Assembly (NCBI RefSeq): GCF_026626305.1
Contig: NZ_JAPNUE010000001.1
Location: forward strand, 248,001 to 312,000
DNA: 64,000 bases
Origin: Frigidibacter sp. RF13
GTDB lineage: Bacteria > Pseudomonadota > Alphaproteobacteria > Rhodobacterales > Rhodobacteraceae
Reading direction: 5' to 3'
The stretch's first letter is position 1; the number at the start of each line of letters is the position of its first letter. A program made the position numbers and the translations under genes. A model generated the notes under the pieces. The model saw nothing but the letters and a program-made list of their open reading frames with translations. It was not told where the DNA came from and searched no databases. Shown here one piece after another: positions 35,842-44,863 of the stretch.

Positions 35842-37371
35842 ATGTCAAAGCTGAGGCTGAATGATGCTGTCCTTGATATCGCCGCGGGCACGCTGACGCG
35901 AGGAGGCAATGTCATTCCTCTTCGTGCAAAATCCTACCAGTTGCTCACTTGCTTGGCAGCACGGCCGGGTCAGGTGGTCACTAAGGACGAACTGATGGCG
36001 GCTGTGTGGCCTGACGTGTACGTCACAGAAGATTCGCTCACCCAGACCATTCGCGACATTCGGACGGCGGTGAACGATGAAGGGGCACGTCTGATCCAGA
36101 CTGTAAGGGGGCGCGGATATCTGCTGGATATTTCGACAAATCCACAGATTCAGTCTGCTGCGCCCGATGTCCGGCAGCTTCCGCGATTAGCAATCCTGCC
36201 CTTTGCCATGCCGCCCGAGGCGCAGGACATGCGTTTCCGCGCAGACATGTTGCGCGAGGATGTCGCCGGCGGATTGTCACGTTTCAAGACGTTGCGCATG
36301 ATTTCCAACGGATCGTCGAGTGTCGTGGCAAAGGAAAGCGGCGACCCCGATGTCATCGCCCAGAGGCTCGATGCGGACTATCTGGTCGAAGGCAACGTCT
36401 ACCCCGCCCCTCAGGGTTTTCAACTGCGCCTGACGCTGACCAGCACGGCCGCACGCACCATGATCTGGAGCGACCTTTTCGATTGTACCGGTGCCGCCCT
36501 TTTGGACGCGAGCGGCGAAATCGCGGGACGGATCGTCGGTCGTCTGTTTGCCGGCCTGGAACAGGAGGCGATGGCGCGTGCCAATTCGCGAGCCACTGCG
36601 AACCTGACCGCCTACGACCACTTTGCGCGTGGTTACGTGCTGTGGACAACCGACGCGCCGGATATGGTCGGGGTGGCACGCGAGCATTTCCTTGCCGCAA
36701 CACAGGCCGATCCCGAGTTTGCGGTTGCTTGGACCTATCTGGCCTGGACGGAGGTGTCGGCCAACGACTATGGGGCGGCATCGCAGGAGGTGTTCGCGCG
36801 TGCGCTCGAATACGCACGCACGGGCCTGCGGCTTGCTCCCAGCGAGGCGCGGACCTTGTCGGGGCTGGGCTATATCCAGGCCCTCATGCGTGACTTTGCG
36901 GCGGCCGAGGCGAACATCCGCAGCGGTCTTGCAATCAACCCCTTCAGTGCCGATACGCTGTTGGACTTCGCGCTCGTCAATATCTGCCGTGGCAGGCCGA
37001 TGGAGGCTTTGCGGGCTTTGGACCGCATGCGCGAGCTTGATCCAATGCGCGTGGGCATGGAACCACATCTGAGGGGCGAGGCGCTTTATATGGTCGGCCG
37101 CTATGCCGAAGCGGTCGAGGTTTTTGCCCGGACCCCCGACCTGCCCGGCAGACGGCGGGCATTCCTGGCTGCCGCCTTTGCCATGGCCGGACGCGAGGAT
37201 GAGGCAGTCGCCCAGCTTCAAATTGCTGCGCGCAACGAGGAGGAAGAACACTTCCTGGCGCTAGCGCGTGCTTGTTACCGGTACGAGAACAAGTCCGATG
37301 ATGCACACTTCGAGGAAGGGCTCAAAAAGGCCGTCGCAGCATGGCACGCTGCAAGGCCCACAGGCTTCTGA
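35842..37371 (+). CDS. Winged-helix (OmpR/CadC-type) regulator with TPR region
   Basis: 509 residues. Residues 1-100 are an OmpR-type DNA-binding domain (LRAKSYQLLTCLAARPGQVVTKDELMAAVWPD, in sections, and DSLTQTIRDIRTAVND...LIQTVRGRGYLL). Then comes a segment starting LAILPFAMPPEAQDMRFRADMLRED, as found in adenylate-cyclase-like TPR proteins, and a row of TPR helices from about 240 to 500. No receiver domain and no membrane helix, so the signal probably enters through the TPR part. Targets are unknown; the divergent DUF1127 gene is a candidate. Confidence 0.87.
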   Translation: MSKLRLNDAVLDIAAGTLTRGGNVIPLRAKSYQLLTCLAARPGQVVTKDELMAAVWPDVYVTEDSLTQTIRDIRTAVNDEGARLIQTVRGRGYLLDISTNPQIQSAAPDVRQLPRLAILPFAMPPEAQDMRFRADMLREDVAGGLSRFKTLRMISNGSSSVVAKESGDPDVIAQRLDADYLVEGNVYPAPQGFQLRLTLTSTAARTMIWSDLFDCTGAALLDASGEIAGRIVGRLFAGLEQEAMARANSRATANLTAYDHFARGYVLWTTDAPDMVGVAREHFLAATQADPEFAVAWTYLAWTEVSANDYGAASQEVFARALEYARTGLRLAPSEARTLSGLGYIQALMRDFAAAEANIRSGLAINPFSADTLLDFALVNICRGRPMEALRALDRMRELDPMRVGMEPHLRGEALYMVGRYAEAVEVFARTPDLPGRRRAFLAAAFAMAGREDEAVAQLQIAARNEEEEHFLALARACYRYENKSDDAHFEEGLKKAVAAWHAARPTGF

Positions 37372-37404
37372 CCTGGGGCCCTAGCCGGTCTAACTGGCTG
37401 GCCA

Positions 37405-39222
37405 TCACCCCGCCCGGCTCTGCCGCTTCCGCTCATGCGGATCAAGGAACCGCTTCCTCAGCCGCACGATCTTCGGCGTCACCTCGACCAGTTCGTCATC
37501 TTCGACATAGGCGATCGCCTCTTCGAGGCTCATGCGCACCGGCGGCGTCAGGCGGACGGCCTCGTCTGTACCGCTGGCGCGGACGTTCGTCAGTTTCTTG
37601 CCTTTCAGCGGGTTCACTTCCAGATCATTGTCGCGGGAATGTTCGCCGATGATCATACCCACATAGACCTGCTCCTGTGCGCCGATGAAGAGCTTGCCGC
37701 GCTCTTCGAGGTTCCACAGCGCATAGGCGACCGAAACGCCGTTCTCCATCGAGATCAGGACGCCCACGCGGCGGCCCTGGATCGAGCCCTTGTGCGGTGC
37801 CCAGCCGTGGAAGATGCGGTTCAGCACACCGGTGCCGCGCGTGTCGGTCAGGAACTGGCCGTGATAGCCGATGAGGCCGCGCGAGGGGACGTGGGCGACG
37901 ATGCGGGTCTTACCGACGCCAGCGGGGCGCATCTCGACCAGGTCGCCCTTGCGCTCGCCCGTCAGCTTGTCGATGACCGCGCCGGTATAGTCGTCGTCAA
38001 CATCGACGATGACCTCCTCGATCGGTTCCATCTTCTGGCCGTTTTCATCGCGGAAGATCACGCGGGGGCGAGAGATCGAGAGTTCAAAACCTTCACGGCG
38101 CATGTTCTCGATCAGGACGCCCATCTGCAGTTCGCCCCGGCCCGAGACAATGAAGGCCTCGCCGCCGGGCGTATCCTCGATCTTGATCGCGACATTGCTT
38201 TCGGCTTCCTTCAGCAGCCGCTCGCGGATCACGCGGGACTGGACTTTGTTGCCGTCCTTGCCGGCAAGCGGGCTGTCGTTGATGCCGAAGGTGACAGAGA
38301 TGGTTGGCGGGTCGATCGGCTGGGCGGGAAGCGCGGTGTCGACGTCCAGCGCGCAGAGCGTGTCGGCGACGGTGGCCTTCGACATGCCGGCAATCGTGAC
38401 GATGTCGCCCGCCTGTGCCTCGTCGACAGCAGTCTGGGCAAGGCCGCGGAAGGCGAGGATCTTGGTGATGCGGAACTGCTCGATCCGCTCGCCGGTGCGG
38501 CTCAGCGCCTTGATGCTGTCGCCGACCCGCGCCGTGCCGCTTTCGATGCGGCCCGTCAGGATGCGGCCGATGAACGGGTCGGCCGACAGGGTGGTCGCAA
38601 GCATCCGGAACGGTTCTGCCGCCTTCGCGACCTGTTTCGGCGCGGGGACGTGGCGGGTGATGAGGTCGAAGAGCGCGGACAGGTCCTTGCGCGGCCCGTC
38701 AAGCTCGTTGTCGGCCCAGCCCGAGCGGCCCGAGGCATAGACATGCGGGAAGTCGAGCTGTTCGTCGCTCGCGCCGAGGTTGGCGAAGAGGTCGAATACC
38801 TCGTTCAGCGCCCGGTCGGGTTCGGCGTCAGGTTTGTCGACCTTGTTCAGGACGACGATGGGGCGCAGGCCAAGCGCGAGCGCCTTCGAGGTCACGAACT
38901 TCGTCTGCGGCATCGGGCCTTCGGCGGCATCGACCAGAAGGCAGACACCGTCGACCATGTTCAGGATCCGCTCGACCTCGCCGCCGAAATCGGCGTGGCC
39001 GGGCGTGTCGACGATATTGATCCGCGTGCCCTTCCATTCGACCGAGGTGCATTTCGCCAGGATGGTGATCCCGCGCTCGCGCTCGATGTCGTTCGAATCC
39101 ATCGCGCGTTCGGCCACCGCCTGATTTTCGCGGAAGGCGCCCGATTGCTTGAGAAGCTCGTCGACCAGCGTCGTCTTGCCGTGGTCAACGTGCGCGATGA
39201 TCGCGATGTTGCGAATGTCCAT
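37405..39222 (-). CDS. typA: Ribosome-associated GTPase TypA/BipA
   Basis: 605 residues, full length. G motifs: AHVDHGKTT (P-loop), [14 protein letters not shown], and NKVDKPD. Domain II of the EF-Tu type, an EF-G-like domain and the BipA-specific C-terminal part ([26 protein letters not shown], in sections) follow. It binds the ribosome and supports subunit assembly and stress growth. Convergent with the regulator gene, followed upstream by the YitT gene on the same strand. Confidence 0.97.
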   Translation of the reverse strand: MDIRNIAIIAHVDHGKTTLVDELLKQSGAFRENQAVAERAMDSNDIERERGITILAKCTSVEWKGTRINIVDTPGHADFGGEVERILNMVDGVCLLVDAAEGPMPQTKFVTSKALALGLRPIVVLNKVDKPDAEPDRALNEVFDLFANLGASDEQLDFPHVYASGRSGWADNELDGPRKDLSALFDLITRHVPAPKQVAKAAEPFRMLATTLSADPFIGRILTGRIESGTARVGDSIKALSRTGERIEQFRITKILAFRGLAQTAVDEAQAGDIVTIAGMSKATVADTLCALDVDTALPAQPIDPPTISVTFGINDSPLAGKDGNKVQSRVIRERLLKEAESNVAIKIEDTPGGEAFIVSGRGELQMGVLIENMRREGFELSISRPRVIFRDENGQKMEPIEEVIVDVDDDYTGAVIDKLTGERKGDLVEMRPAGVGKTRIVAHVPSRGLIGYHGQFLTDTRGTGVLNRIFHGWAPHKGSIQGRRVGVLISMENGVSVAYALWNLEERGKLFIGAQEQVYVGMIIGEHSRDNDLEVNPLKGKKLTNVRASGTDEAVRLTPPVRMSLEEAIAYVEDDELVEVTPKIVRLRKRFLDPHERKRQSRAG

Positions 39223-39257
39223 TTAAGTCCGCCGTATCTAGGGTTGGCGGCGGGATA

Positions 39258-39289
39258 GTGGAAAAGCCCCCGATTGGCCAGAGCCAATC
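39258..39289 (-). terminator. Likely terminator after the YitT gene
   Basis: GATTGGC and GCCAATC (39272-39289 region) form a perfect 7-bp stem on a 4-base loop right at the YitT stop codon; reading the minus strand, GGGGGCTTTT follows. It separates yitT from typA. Confidence 0.6.
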
Positions 39290-39890
39290 AGGCCGCGACG
39301 TAGCGGTCGCGGCGATGATTGACGGCGATTGTCAGGTTCACGACGAGCGCGCCGAGGGCCGAAATCGTGACCGTCGGCACATCACGCAGCATCAGTGCCG
39401 CCGCGAAGAGGGCCGCATCGAAGAGGAGCTGTGTCCAGCCCGCGCGAAAGCCGGTCCGGTCCTGCAGGTACAGGGCGACAATCCCGATGCCGCCGAGGCT
39501 CGCCCCGTGGCGGAAGAGCGCCAAGAGCGCCGAGCCCGAGATCGCGCCGAATAGGAGCGCGCCGACGATGGGATCGAGGGTTTCAAAGCTGACCCAGCGC
39601 GGCATCAACATCGACAGGACAGACATGAGCGTGACCGCCGCGAGGGTCTTTCCCACGAACCGTGCGCCCATGCGCCGGTAGCCGAGCCAGTAGAAGGGCA
39701 GGTTGATCGCGAAGAAGACCGGCCCAAACGCCCAACCGGTCGCGTAGGAGACAAGGACGGCAAGCCCCGCCGTCTGGCCGGTGACAAGGCCGAGATGGGT
39801 CAGGATGGTGATGGCGAAAGCCGCCATGCCCGCGCCATAGGCAATGCCCTGTGCGTCTTCGAGAAGGCTGTGTTGCTTGGGATCAGTCAT
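39288..39890 (-). CDS. YitT-family membrane protein
   Basis: 200 residues from the ATG at 39890; an in-frame ATG at 39905 would add five. Five to six membrane helices with the DUF161/YitT pattern GLVTGQTAGLAVLVSYATGWAFGPVFFAINLPFYWLGYRRMG, in sections, and FRHGASLGGIGIVALYLQDRTGFRAG. The C-terminal cytoplasmic domain of longer members is missing. Transport function is proposed for the family but not shown. Single gene between icd and typA. Confidence 0.85.
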   Translation of the reverse strand: MTDPKQHSLLEDAQGIAYGAGMAAFAITILTHLGLVTGQTAGLAVLVSYATGWAFGPVFFAINLPFYWLGYRRMGARFVGKTLAAVTLMSVLSMLMPRWVSFETLDPIVGALLFGAISGSALLALFRHGASLGGIGIVALYLQDRTGFRAGWTQLLFDAALFAAALMLRDVPTVTISALGALVVNLTIAVNHRRDRYVAA

Positions 39891-39988
39891 GATGGCGACA
39901 TGCATCGGCAGACATCAGACGTCCAGTGGCCAGCTTGTCGCAGGGTAAGCAGCACCCGGACGAGTCGCGCCGGGTGCTGCCAGAGATG

Positions 39989-41203
39989 TCAGCCCTTGAG
40001 GGCCTTGTTCAGGTATTCGTCGACCTTTTCCAGATAACCCATCGTCGTCAGCCATTTCTGGTCCGGACCGACCAGCAGCGCGAGGTCCTTGGTCATGTGC
40101 CCGTCCTCGACTGTCTGCACGGTGACCTTTTCCAGCGTCTGGGCGAAATTGGCGAGCGCCGCGTTGCCATCAAGCTTCGCGCGGTGCTTCAGGCCGCCGG
40201 TCCAGGCGTAGATCGAGGCGACAGAGTTCGTGGAGGTCTCCTTGCCCTGCTGGTGCTGGCGGTAGTGGCGGGTGACGGTGCCGTGCGCGGCCTCGGCCTC
40301 GACCGTCTGGCCATCGGGTGTCATCAGGACGGACGTCATCAGGCCCAGCGAGCCGAAGCCCTGCGCCACCGTGTCGGACTGCACGTCGCCATCGTAGTTT
40401 TTGCACGCCCAGACATAGCCGCCCGACCATTTCAACGCCGAGGCGACCATGTCGTCGATCAGCCGATGTTCGTACGTGATGCCCGCCGCCTTGAACTTGT
40501 CGGCGAACTCCTCGTCGAAGACCTTCTGGAACAGGTCCTTGAAGCGGCCGTCATAGGCCTTGAGGATGGTGTTCTTGGTCGAAAGATAGACCGGCCACCC
40601 CTTCACGAGGCCATAGTTCATTGAGGCGCGGGCGAAGTCGATAATCGACTGGTCGAGGTTGTACATCGCCATCGTGACACCGGCGCCCGGGGCGTCGAAC
40701 ACGTCTTTCTCGATCACCGTGCCGTCCTCGCCCACGAACTTGATCGTGAGCTTGCCCTTGCCCGGGAAACGGAAATCGGTTGCGCGGTACTGGTCGCCGA
40801 AAGCGTGACGGCCGACGACGATGGGCTGGGTCCAGCCTGGCACCAGGCGCGGCACGTTCTTGCAGATGATCGGCTCGCGGAAGATCACGCCGCCGAGGAT
40901 GTTGCGGATCGTGCCGTTTGGCGACTTCCACATCTGCTTCAGACCGAACTCTTCCACGCGGGCTTCATCCGGGGTGATCGTCGCGCATTTGACGCCGACG
41001 CCATGTTTCTGGATCGCATGTGCCGCGTCGATGGTGATCTGGTCGTTGGTGCGGTCCCGCTCTTCAATCCCGAGGTCGTAATAGTGCAGGTCGATGTCGA
41101 GATAGGGCAGGATCAGCTTCTTCTTGATGAAGTCCCAGATGATCCGGGTCATCTCGTCGCCGTCAAGCTCGACGACGGGGTTGGCGACTTTGATCTTCGA
41201 CAT
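39989..41203 (-). CDS. icd: NADP-dependent isocitrate dehydrogenase
   Basis: 404 residues from the ATG at 41203, preceded by GGAGAGAG. It is the eukaryote-like subfamily found in alphaproteobacteria: [22 protein letters not shown] at the start, [38 protein letters not shown], and [13 protein letters not shown]. It decarboxylates isocitrate to 2-oxoglutarate with NADP+ in the TCA cycle. Divergent from the DUF2235 gene; a 50-codon upward extension of the frame is not supported. Confidence 0.97.
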   Translation of the reverse strand: MSKIKVANPVVELDGDEMTRIIWDFIKKKLILPYLDIDLHYYDLGIEERDRTNDQITIDAAHAIQKHGVGVKCATITPDEARVEEFGLKQMWKSPNGTIRNILGGVIFREPIICKNVPRLVPGWTQPIVVGRHAFGDQYRATDFRFPGKGKLTIKFVGEDGTVIEKDVFDAPGAGVTMAMYNLDQSIIDFARASMNYGLVKGWPVYLSTKNTILKAYDGRFKDLFQKVFDEEFADKFKAAGITYEHRLIDDMVASALKWSGGYVWACKNYDGDVQSDTVAQGFGSLGLMTSVLMTPDGQTVEAEAAHGTVTRHYRQHQQGKETSTNSVASIYAWTGGLKHRAKLDGNAALANFAQTLEKVTVQTVEDGHMTKDLALLVGPDQKWLTTMGYLEKVDEYLNKALKG

Positions 41204-41379
41204 GTCTCTCTCTCCGCAGGGCGCATCGCTTGGCGGCTCATAGCTGAAAAGCTCGTGCATGAAAAGGAAGTATGCGATGGTATACTGAAAAAGATGATAA
41301 ACCACTTCACGAAACGAGTGGCCTGATGCACGTTTGACGAGAGAAGGCGGCAAAATCTGTTTTGCGGGGTGTACCGGCG

Positions 41380-42561
41380 ATGAAACGCATAGCTATTTTC
41401 TGTGACGGGACGTGGAACGGGGCCGAAGGCGATTGGCCGACCAATGTGAAGATCCTGGGTTACGCCGCCGCGATGAAGAGCTCGGCCTATCAACAGGTAA
41501 GTTACTTCAAGGGCGTCGGCGTGCCTGAAGGCGGCACGTGGCTGGAGCGACTGAACGAGAAGATATCGGGTGGCGCGATGGGATGGGGTCTGGATGCGAA
41601 GATCGCGCTGGCCTACGTCGCTCTGGCCAAGGCTTACGAACCAGGTGATCAAGTATTTATTTTCGGATTTTCGCGTGGTGCCTATACGGCGCGTTCGCTT
41701 GTGGGGCTGATCCGCTATTCAGGCATTCCGGCCTCTACAGCCAAGTCGGTGATCGATGCCTGCTTCGAGAATTACCGGGGGCAGAATCGAGGTGAAGCGC
41801 CCCCTACGGGTCGGTCACTCGCCGATACCGACCACAACCTCGCATTTCGCGCGCGGCTTTCTCCTCACGTCGCGACGAGCGCTTTTGAGCGTGACTGGCG
41901 GGTGAAAAGCGGTGAGCAGCCGCTGCCGTTGTTTTCCGTCGCCTACCTTGGGGTGTGGGATACCGTGGGCGCGCTCGGCATCCCCAGTTACTGGGGGCTG
42001 CCGGCGCGGATCCTGAACCGCAAATACCGGTTCCATAACACTGATCTCAGTTCACTCGTGCTCTCTGCCCGCCATGCCGTTTCGATCGATGAGAGGCGGA
42101 GGCCGTTCGAGCCGACGCTGTGGACCAATCTCGATACACTCGCTGCGGAAGGCGGAGATTACCGGCAGGAATGGTTCGCCGGGGATCACGGATCGGTTGG
42201 TGGCGGTGGCGATATCGAAGGGCTTTCGTCAATCACGCTCTCGTGGATAGCTGAAGGCGCGCGCGCAGCGGGGCTGGAGTTCGATGGCGCACGGATGGAC
42301 GAAGCCTCCGCCCCTTGCGACCCGTTTGCAAAACTCAGGAACCGGTCAGCCACGCCAACGCTCGCCGAGCGCGTCATGAGCATCACCTCGCGGTGGCGGC
42401 GGGGACCCACGACAGCTTCGGATGTTTCGCATCCGGTTAAGAGCCGCTGGCTCAAGAAACGGGACTACCGGCCAAAACCGCTGCTCACCGTTGCAGGGGA
42501 TCTGGACCAGACACCGCTAGCCGATCTCAGGGACTATCGTTGGACTGCGGGTCTGGCCTGA
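41380..42561 (+). CDS. DUF2235 alpha/beta hydrolase (Tle-like)
   Basis: 393 residues from the ATG at 41380. The DUF2235 frame is clear: start [11 protein letters not shown], nucleophile elbow [14 protein letters not shown] with Ser98, acid in [13 protein letters not shown], and base in [13 protein letters not shown]. Members include type VI secretion phospholipase effectors (Tle1-like), but many are stand-alone. Here there is no VgrG, PAAR, immunity-like or other secretion gene next to it, and no signal peptide. The upstream region and parts of the gene are richer in AT than the neighbours, which might mean transfer. Confidence 0.85.
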   Translation: MKRIAIFCDGTWNGAEGDWPTNVKILGYAAAMKSSAYQQVSYFKGVGVPEGGTWLERLNEKISGGAMGWGLDAKIALAYVALAKAYEPGDQVFIFGFSRGAYTARSLVGLIRYSGIPASTAKSVIDACFENYRGQNRGEAPPTGRSLADTDHNLAFRARLSPHVATSAFERDWRVKSGEQPLPLFSVAYLGVWDTVGALGIPSYWGLPARILNRKYRFHNTDLSSLVLSARHAVSIDERRRPFEPTLWTNLDTLAAEGGDYRQEWFAGDHGSVGGGGDIEGLSSITLSWIAEGARAAGLEFDGARMDEASAPCDPFAKLRNRSATPTLAERVMSITSRWRRGPTTASDVSHPVKSRWLKKRDYRPKPLLTVAGDLDQTPLADLRDYRWTAGLA

Positions 42562-42569
42562 CCCGCCAG

Positions 42570-43160
42570 CTAGCGACCGTCAAACCAAGCAAGGGCAATG
42601 GCGCGTACATGATCCCAGATCGCGGGCGCGCCGCGCGCCACCTTGTGGCCGACTCGCGTTTCAAGTTGGTCGAAAGTTACATTGTAGTCGGTCCAGCTGC
42701 CGCCGCCCGACGCGATATTGTGGAGGACCGGCTGAACCCGGTCGATCGACTTGGCGAAGATTGCGTCGGGGCTTTCGTTTGCCTCGAACTCTTCCCAAAG
42801 CGCGCGCAAGGGGGCGCCGATATCAGGGGGCAGGAGGCCGAAGATCCGGTCGGCGGCACGCGCCTCGGCCTCGGCGACCTCGGCCGATCCGTGCGCCTGA
42901 CCGTTGGCGGAATGGATCGGCACGTCGCCCGTGTCGATCTCGACCAGATCATGGAGGATCAGCATCTTCACCACCCGGTCGATGCTGACCGCTGGTCCCG
43001 CGTGATCGGCCAGCACCATCGCATATAGCGCCAGATGCCAGCTGTGTTCGCCCGAGTTTTCGCGCCGCGACCCGTCGGCGATGGGGGTGGCGCGGAGCAC
43101 CCGTTTCAGCCGGTCTGCCTCCATCAGGAAGGCGAACTGCTGATCGAGGCGCGCCGTCAT
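42570..43160 (-). CDS. HD-domain hydrolase (YfbR/HDDC2-like 5'-nucleotidase)
   Basis: 196 residues with the HD metal motif: GEHSWHLALYAM, then ILHDLVEIDTGD, and later EFEANESPDAIFAKSIDRVQP. This pattern is that of YfbR/HDDC2, which dephosphorylate deoxynucleoside 5'-monophosphates. Convergent with the DUF2235 gene and near the small conserved gene upstream (6-base gap), so probably the last gene of the hydrolase unit. Confidence 0.88.
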   Translation of the reverse strand: MTARLDQQFAFLMEADRLKRVLRATPIADGSRRENSGEHSWHLALYAMVLADHAGPAVSIDRVVKMLILHDLVEIDTGDVPIHSANGQAHGSAEVAEAEARAADRIFGLLPPDIGAPLRALWEEFEANESPDAIFAKSIDRVQPVLHNIASGGGSWTDYNVTFDQLETRVGHKVARGAPAIWDHVRAIALAWFDGR

Positions 43161-43165
43161 CTGGA

Positions 43166-43426
43166 TCAGTGCGAGGCGCTGTCGCGCGGGACTTCGGGTG
43201 CGGCGCCGCCCTCGCGCTTGGCCTTCAGCACCGCCTCGATGAAATCGAAGCCGCGCACCGAGGCAAGCCGGATGCGGATCGAGGTCATGAAGGCTTCCTG
43301 CATCGAGGGCGACAGCGCGCCGATCACCTTTGCCACGTCATTGTAGAACCGGTCGTTGCCGAGTTCCTCCATCGCCTTCAGCGTCTCGACCGCAAGCTTG
43401 TCGCCCAGTTCGTCGACGATGCCCAT
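43166..43426 (-). CDS. Small conserved-looking protein, function unknown
   Basis: 86 residues from the ATG at 43426 (MGIVDELGDKLAVETLKAMEELGND), predicted all-helical. I do not recognise a family. Coding is supported by tight packing, 4 bases after the hydrolase gene and 5 before the HD gene, and by residue composition. The frame continues 13 codons upstream into the hydrolase gene. Confidence 0.7.
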   Translation of the reverse strand: MGIVDELGDKLAVETLKAMEELGNDRFYNDVAKVIGALSPSMQEAFMTSIRIRLASVRGFDFIEAVLKAKREGGAAPEVPRDSASH

Positions 43427-43430
43427 CGGC

Positions 43431-44090
43431 CTACCTCGTCTGCTCGCCGAGGCGGCGCTGGACATAGTCTTGCACTGTCTGGATCATCGGCATCATCTGG
43501 CTTTCCTCATCCTCGAAGAAATGGCCTGCACCCTCGACCTGATGGTGGGTGATGGTGATGCCCTTTTGGTCGCGAAGCTTGCCCACGAGGTTTGCCGTAT
43601 CCTTCGGCGGCGCCACCCGGTCGGCGGTGCCGTTGATGATCAGGCCCGAGGAGGGGCAGGGGGCGAGGAAGGAGAAATCGTACATGTTGGCGGGCGGGGC
43701 GACCGAGATGAAGCCGGTGATTTCGGGCCGCCGCATCAGAAGCTGCATGCCGATCCAGGCGCCGAAGGAGAAGCCCGCGACCCAACAGTGCTTGGAATTG
43801 GGGTTCAGCGTCTGCAGATAGTCGAGCGCCGAGGCAGCGTCGGAAAGCTCGCCGATGCCCTGATCATATTCGCCCTGGCTGCGCCCGACCCCGCGGAAGT
43901 TGAAGCGCAGGACGGTGAAGCCAAGCTCATAGAAGGCATAGTGCAACCGGTGGACGACCCGGTTGTTCATCGTGCCGCCGAACTGCGGGTGCGGATGCAG
44001 GATGATGGCGATCGGCGCGTCTGGCGCTTTCTGGGCATGGTAACGGCCTTCAAGGCGTCCGTCGGGGCCGGGGAATATCACTTCGGGCAT
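43431..44090 (-). CDS. Alpha/beta hydrolase (dienelactone-hydrolase-like)
   Basis: 219 residues. Oxyanion-loop motif HPHPQFGGTMNNRVV, nucleophile GFSFGAWIG, acid in LIINGTADRVAPP and base in VEGAGHFFED give a full Ser-Asp-His triad. The HPHPxxGG start is typical of a COG2945-type esterase subfamily. Substrate unknown. Divergent from iscR over the iron-responsive promoter region; first gene of a unit with the 86-residue protein and the HD hydrolase. Confidence 0.88.
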   Translation of the reverse strand: MPEVIFPGPDGRLEGRYHAQKAPDAPIAIILHPHPQFGGTMNNRVVHRLHYAFYELGFTVLRFNFRGVGRSQGEYDQGIGELSDAASALDYLQTLNPNSKHCWVAGFSFGAWIGMQLLMRRPEITGFISVAPPANMYDFSFLAPCPSSGLIINGTADRVAPPKDTANLVGKLRDQKGITITHHQVEGAGHFFEDEESQMMPMIQTVQDYVQRRLGEQTR

Positions 44091-44147
44091 GTCAGTCGCG
44101 CGGCTTCTTCTTTGTTGGGGAAGGTGAGGCAGAAGGCGGAGCCATTC

Positions 44148-44176
44148 TTGACGATTTTTCTCAAGTTCCCTAGAAT
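44148..44176 (+). promoter_or_regulatory. Sigma-70-type promoter of the suf operon
   Basis: TTGACG (44148-44153) and TAGAAT (44171-44176) are separated by exactly 17 bases and lie about 105 bases before the iscR start. The -10 hexamer overlaps a palindrome, so the promoter is probably repressible. Confidence 0.75.
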
Positions 44177-44183
44177 GGTTCTA
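44171..44183. promoter_or_regulatory. Irr/ICE-like palindrome at the suf promoter
   Basis: TAGAA-TGG-TTCTA is a perfect dyad that covers the -10 hexamer. It resembles the iron control element of alphaproteobacterial Irr (TTTAGAA-N3-TTCTAAA type, from memory). IscR itself is the other candidate ligand. Position over the -10 fits repression. Confidence 0.6.
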
Positions 44184-44280
44184 AATCGCGGCCGCCCTAC
44201 CGGGCAGGTCCAGCGGGCCGGATAGGGTGGAGTTAAGCGCGCCGCCGTCCGGCGTCAATGTTTTTGGGGGCCTGAGGGCA

Positions 44281-44739
44281 ATGAAACTCTCGACGAAGGG
44301 AAGATATGCGATGGTTGCGCTGACCGATCTTGCCACGGCAGGGCCGGAGACGCTGACCTCGCTGGCCGAGATTTCGCGCAGGCAGGACATCTCGCTGCCC
44401 TATCTGGAGCAGCTGTTCGTCAAGCTGCGCCGGGCGGGTCTGGTGGAATCGGCACGGGGGCCGGGCGGCGGCTATCGTCTGGCCAGGGCGCCGGGCGAGA
44501 TCAGGGTCAGCGATGTTCTGGGCGCGGTCGATGAGACGGTGAGCGCACTGCACACAGGTGCGGGTGCCACAGGCGGCGTGTCGGGCAGCCGGGCGCAATC
44601 CTTGACCAACCGTCTGTGGGAGGGGCTTTCGGCGCAGGTCTATGTGTTCTTGCATCAGACGAGCCTCGAGGATGTGATCGGCAATAGTCTGAAGCCCTGC
44701 CCGGCGGTGCCCGCGCTTTTCACCGTGGTGGATGAATGA
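44281..44739 (+). CDS. iscR: Rrf2-family regulator IscR, without the canonical cysteines
   Basis: 152 residues from the ATG at 44281. The Rrf2 winged helix is complete: MKLSTKGRYAMVALTDLA, LAEISRRQDISLPYLEQLFVKLRRAGLV, ARGPGGGYRLAR. The segment that normally holds three cysteines for a 2Fe-2S cluster (about 90-107) has none; the only cysteine is Cys140 in SLKPCPAVP. The Rhodobacter sphaeroides homologue is reported to bind a cluster in an unusual way with few cysteines, so this looks lineage-wide. As first gene of the suf operon it should repress its own unit. Confidence 0.93.
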   Translation: MKLSTKGRYAMVALTDLATAGPETLTSLAEISRRQDISLPYLEQLFVKLRRAGLVESARGPGGGYRLARAPGEIRVSDVLGAVDETVSALHTGAGATGGVSGSRAQSLTNRLWEGLSAQVYVFLHQTSLEDVIGNSLKPCPAVPALFTVVDE

Positions 44740-44791
44740 GAGGGTGTGATCCAATTGCGGCGCCTGCGGCGCCACGCCTTTTGTCTCGCCG

Positions 44792-44843
44792 CCGCGCCGG
44801 TGGCGCGGTCGGCTCGGGGTGCCTCCGCCGGGAGAATTTTTGG
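44792..44843. repeat. GC-rich intergenic element, copy 3, with hairpin inside the suf operon
   Basis: A 7-bp stem CCGCGCC (44792-44798) with GGCGCGG (44802-44808) is followed by TCGGGGTGCCTCCGCCGGGA and GAATTTTTGG. The right part, read on the other strand, is AAAATTCTCCCGGCGG, similar to the element at 26213. It lies between iscR and the desulfurase gene and might attenuate transcription after iscR. Confidence 0.45.
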
Positions 44844-44863
44844 ACAGAGCGTGGAGGCCCGGC

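Noticed and set aside
37435..39258. 607-codon open frame antisense to typA
   Set aside because: Exact mirror of typA with no recognisable motifs; a product of codon bias.
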